From Stercorarius parasiticus (taxonomy: Eukaryota; Chordata; Aves; Charadriiformes; Stercorariidae), in the NCBI GenBank assembly GCA_013396915.1, contig VWZL01001979.1:929825-993824 (forward strand): a DNA stretch of 64,000 bases, written 5' to 3'. The notes under the pieces were generated by a model. The model was not told the origin of the DNA. It saw only the letters and a program-made list of their open reading frames with translations, and made no database searches. Below are positions 61,981-64,000 of this stretch, piece after piece (the stretch's first letter is position 1; every line of letters starts with the position of its first letter). A program made the translations under genes and the position numbers.

Positions 61981-63375
61981 AATGTGCATAGTGTAGCTGA
62001 TATCCTTGTGTTAAGCTCTATAGAATATTCTCAAACATTCTTCTTTTCTTAATTAGATATTAACTGATGAAAGTAAGTTGTATAGCACACAGAATGCTTT
62101 CCAAAATACCCTATTTAATTTGTAAAGGTTGTCACCCTACTAGCTATTCCAGATCTCATGACTGACAAGTAGGCATCTGACCCATTTGGAGGAGAAAAAT
62201 GTCATTTTGGTAACTGCTGAAAAAATACAAACTTTTTTTAAAAAAAGAGTTGTTTTGGGAATTACACATGAAGTATTGTAAATAATTATGAATTTTAATG
62301 CTTTACTATAATTGGAACACATCTTTCTTAAAATTGAAAAATCACTGGAAAATGAATAAAAAACATCTGGGGATGGCATATGACAGGAAAGGGGGCCTAA
62401 AGGGGTGTGTCATGGAATTGTCTCTATCTCAATCATTAATATTTAAAATCCTCATTAAAAAAATCAATATACTATATTTATTAAGTGCATAACAATAGAA
62501 TGAAAACTACGTATGTCATTATTTGCCTTGAAGTTAATTCAGAAATTTTCATTAACCTTGAATTTCAAATAATTTGAGCATCAACAGTTAAAAGTACATA
62601 GTTTGTTACACCAACTATTTTTAATAATTAAATACCAGCTACAGTACCAGAAAGGTATCCATAGAGAATTTTTATAACAAAAAAGACAAAGAGCATAATT
62701 CTGTATTGGAAAGTGCTGTTGCATATTTATAATCATTCTCTAAAAATAATTTTGAATCATTACAAGTTCTGTGCATGTAACAGATGAAGTACACAAAAAC
62801 TTGCAAGGTATCAGAGTACTCATATTTAACTCTTCCATGCTACATCAATCGTTTTCATGCCCTTATCTATTAAAAATAATTTTTTTTATATAATAAGCAG
62901 TCACTAGCCCATTAGGGTTTCTGCTGTAAACAAAGATGCTTTGTATTGCGTCTTGCGTATGTTGTAGCAATAAAACTAAACTGCATTTTTTAAGAAAGTA
63001 CCGTAAACATTGCCATAAGCATTAGGTTCAATGACAGCATGTGTATACCATACAAGTCTAAGGTCCAGGGATATAACTGGAATTCTAATGTTTTGCTTGT
63101 CATTTGCTAAGTCATTGAAGTTGTTTTGAACCACGATAATTCTTCTGAATCTTGTTGAATAATTCACCATTTTTTATCTGAGTGATGGATTCTCTGACAT
63201 TATCAGTCAAGCAGAGATACATGATCCTGTACTGCAGCTTCGTGAAATGTCAGATGATACTTCAGCATAAACATTTACTTCAAGATGGGGTGGGGGAAAG
63301 TACTCATAGGGTGCCTAGTTTCAGGAAGTGATAATTTTCCAGGTTCAGGCTTGATGTTCAGGTTTCTCTACAACT
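61981..63375. other. Non-coding stretch, no gene recognised
   Basis: AT-rich. Frames are 79 codons or fewer and uninformative. No transposon was recognised before the CR1 pair begins. Confidence 0.6.
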
Positions 63376-63657
63376 ATCATAGAATCATAGAATATCCTGA
63401 GTTGGAAGGAATCCATGAGGGCCATAAAGTCCAACTCTGCCATAGGGCAACTTAAAAGTTAAACCATATGTCTAAAAGCACTGTCCAAACACTTCTTAAA
63501 CACTGAGAGGCTTAGGGCCATGATCACTTCCCTGAGGAGCTTGTTGTAGTGCTTGACCACTCTCTCAGTTAAGAGTTTTTTCCTGATATCCAATCTGAGC
63601 TTCCCCTGATGTAGCTTTAAACCATTCCCTCATATCCTATCACCTGACATCAGAGAG
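63376..63657 (-). mobile_element. CR1 LINE, 3'-end fragment (subfamily A)
   Basis: It begins ATCATAGAATCATAGAATAT and continues 'ctgagttggaaggaatccat', 'aaaccatatgtctaaaagca', 'cttcttaaacactgagaggc' and 'ctatcacctgacatcagaga'. This is the reverse complement of a CR1 3' region of a subfamily different from the next element. It breaks off at 'cagagag' exactly where the next CR1 starts. It was therefore either truncated there or interrupted by that insertion, with the remainder beyond the window. Confidence 0.9.
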
Positions 63658-64000
63658 AATCACAGAATCACACAGAATCACAGAATGGTTTGGGTTGGAA
63701 GGGACTTTAAAGATCATGTAGTTCCAACCCCCCTGCCATGGGCAGGGACACCTCCCCCTAGATCAGGCTGCTCAAAGCCTCATCCAGCCTGGCCTTGAAC
63801 ACTTCCAGGGATGGGGCACTGACAGCTTCCCTGGGCAACCTGTTCCAGTGCCTCACTACCCTTACAGTAAAGAATTTTTTTCTGATATCCAATCTAAATC
63901 TACCCTCTCTCAACTTGAGGCCGTTACCCCGTGTCCTATCATAACACTCCCTGATAAAAGAGTCCCTCCCCATCCTTCCTGTAGGCCCCCTTTAGGTACT
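63658..64000 (-). mobile_element. CR1 LINE, 3' part running off the window
   Basis: It starts with several CACAGAAT repeats (63661-63687), then 'ggtttgggttggaagggact', 'agttccaacccccctgccat', 'gcctggccttgaacacttcc' and 'gcaacctgttccagtgcctc'. This is a well-preserved reverse-complement CR1 3' UTR plus the end of ORF2. It continues past base 64000. It is the longest CR1 piece here and the only one with recognisable protein-coding content. Confidence 0.95.
63758..64000 (-). pseudogene. CR1 ORF2 C-terminal remnant (partial, frameshifted)
   Basis: Minus-strand translation of 63758-63973 gives the conserved C-terminal tail of CR1 ORF2, the endonuclease/reverse-transcriptase protein that copies the element by target-primed reverse transcription. 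Visible landmarks are '[14 protein letters not shown]', '[10 protein letters not shown]' and '[14 protein letters not shown]' before the stop. The catalytic endonuclease and RT domains would lie upstream, outside the window. The ATG at 63973 is internal, not a start. The coding frame does not stay open upstream: an AAAA run at 63956-63959, where CR1 copies usually have three, shifts the frame, and a TAA then appears in this frame near 63990. The copy is therefore a dead fragment, likely 5'-truncated. Confidence 0.85.

Noticed and set aside
1..64000. tRNA, rRNA, snRNA or other structured RNA genes
   Set aside because: No characteristic box sequences or cloverleaf arrangement were noticed by eye. 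A covariance-model scan would be needed to exclude small RNAs.

Overview
The window looks like a gene desert (intergenic or deep-intronic DNA) from a bird genome. The evidence is its repeats. There are several 3' fragments of the CR1 LINE, the dominant retrotransposon of birds, recognisable by terminal ATTCTATG-type repeats and the conserved text around 'gtttgggttggaagggac'. There are also four well-supported LTRs of ERVL-like type, two of them with perfect 5-bp target-site duplications. The LTR types are ones I associate with songbirds, but that finer placement is from memory and unverified.

No protein-coding gene, rRNA or tRNA could be supported. Open frames outside repeats are at most 137 codons, start at arbitrary ATGs, have no recognisable domain and lie in AT-rich sequence. 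The longest frames (253, 213 and 175 codons) are shadows of LTR sequence. The only recognisable coding remnant is the C-terminal end of a CR1 ORF2 at the right edge, on the minus strand, with a frameshift.

Layout: 1-17995 is AT-rich and mostly single-copy-looking, with two microsatellites and a possible conserved non-coding block near 6350-7050. A CR1 scrap lies at about 18000. A well-preserved solo LTR occupies 20454-21210 on the minus strand. A TATA-bearing, LTR-like segment with a 62-bp tandem duplication lies at 22738-23040. After a further desert, a CR1 3' end lies at 30152-30215. At 33412-35130 one LTR has inserted into an older, related LTR. A CpG-rich LTR lies at about 47690-48666 and a decayed LTR with an internal CA microsatellite at 58393-58979. 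CR1 fragments at 55586, 61801, 63376 and 63658 all lie on the minus strand, and the last two abut or are nested.

I found no new gene system. The most interesting content is the cluster of related LTRs sharing a U5 signature, the LTR-in-LTR insertion, the LTR with a preserved CpG-rich promoter region, and a few candidate conserved non-coding segments that need cross-species alignment.
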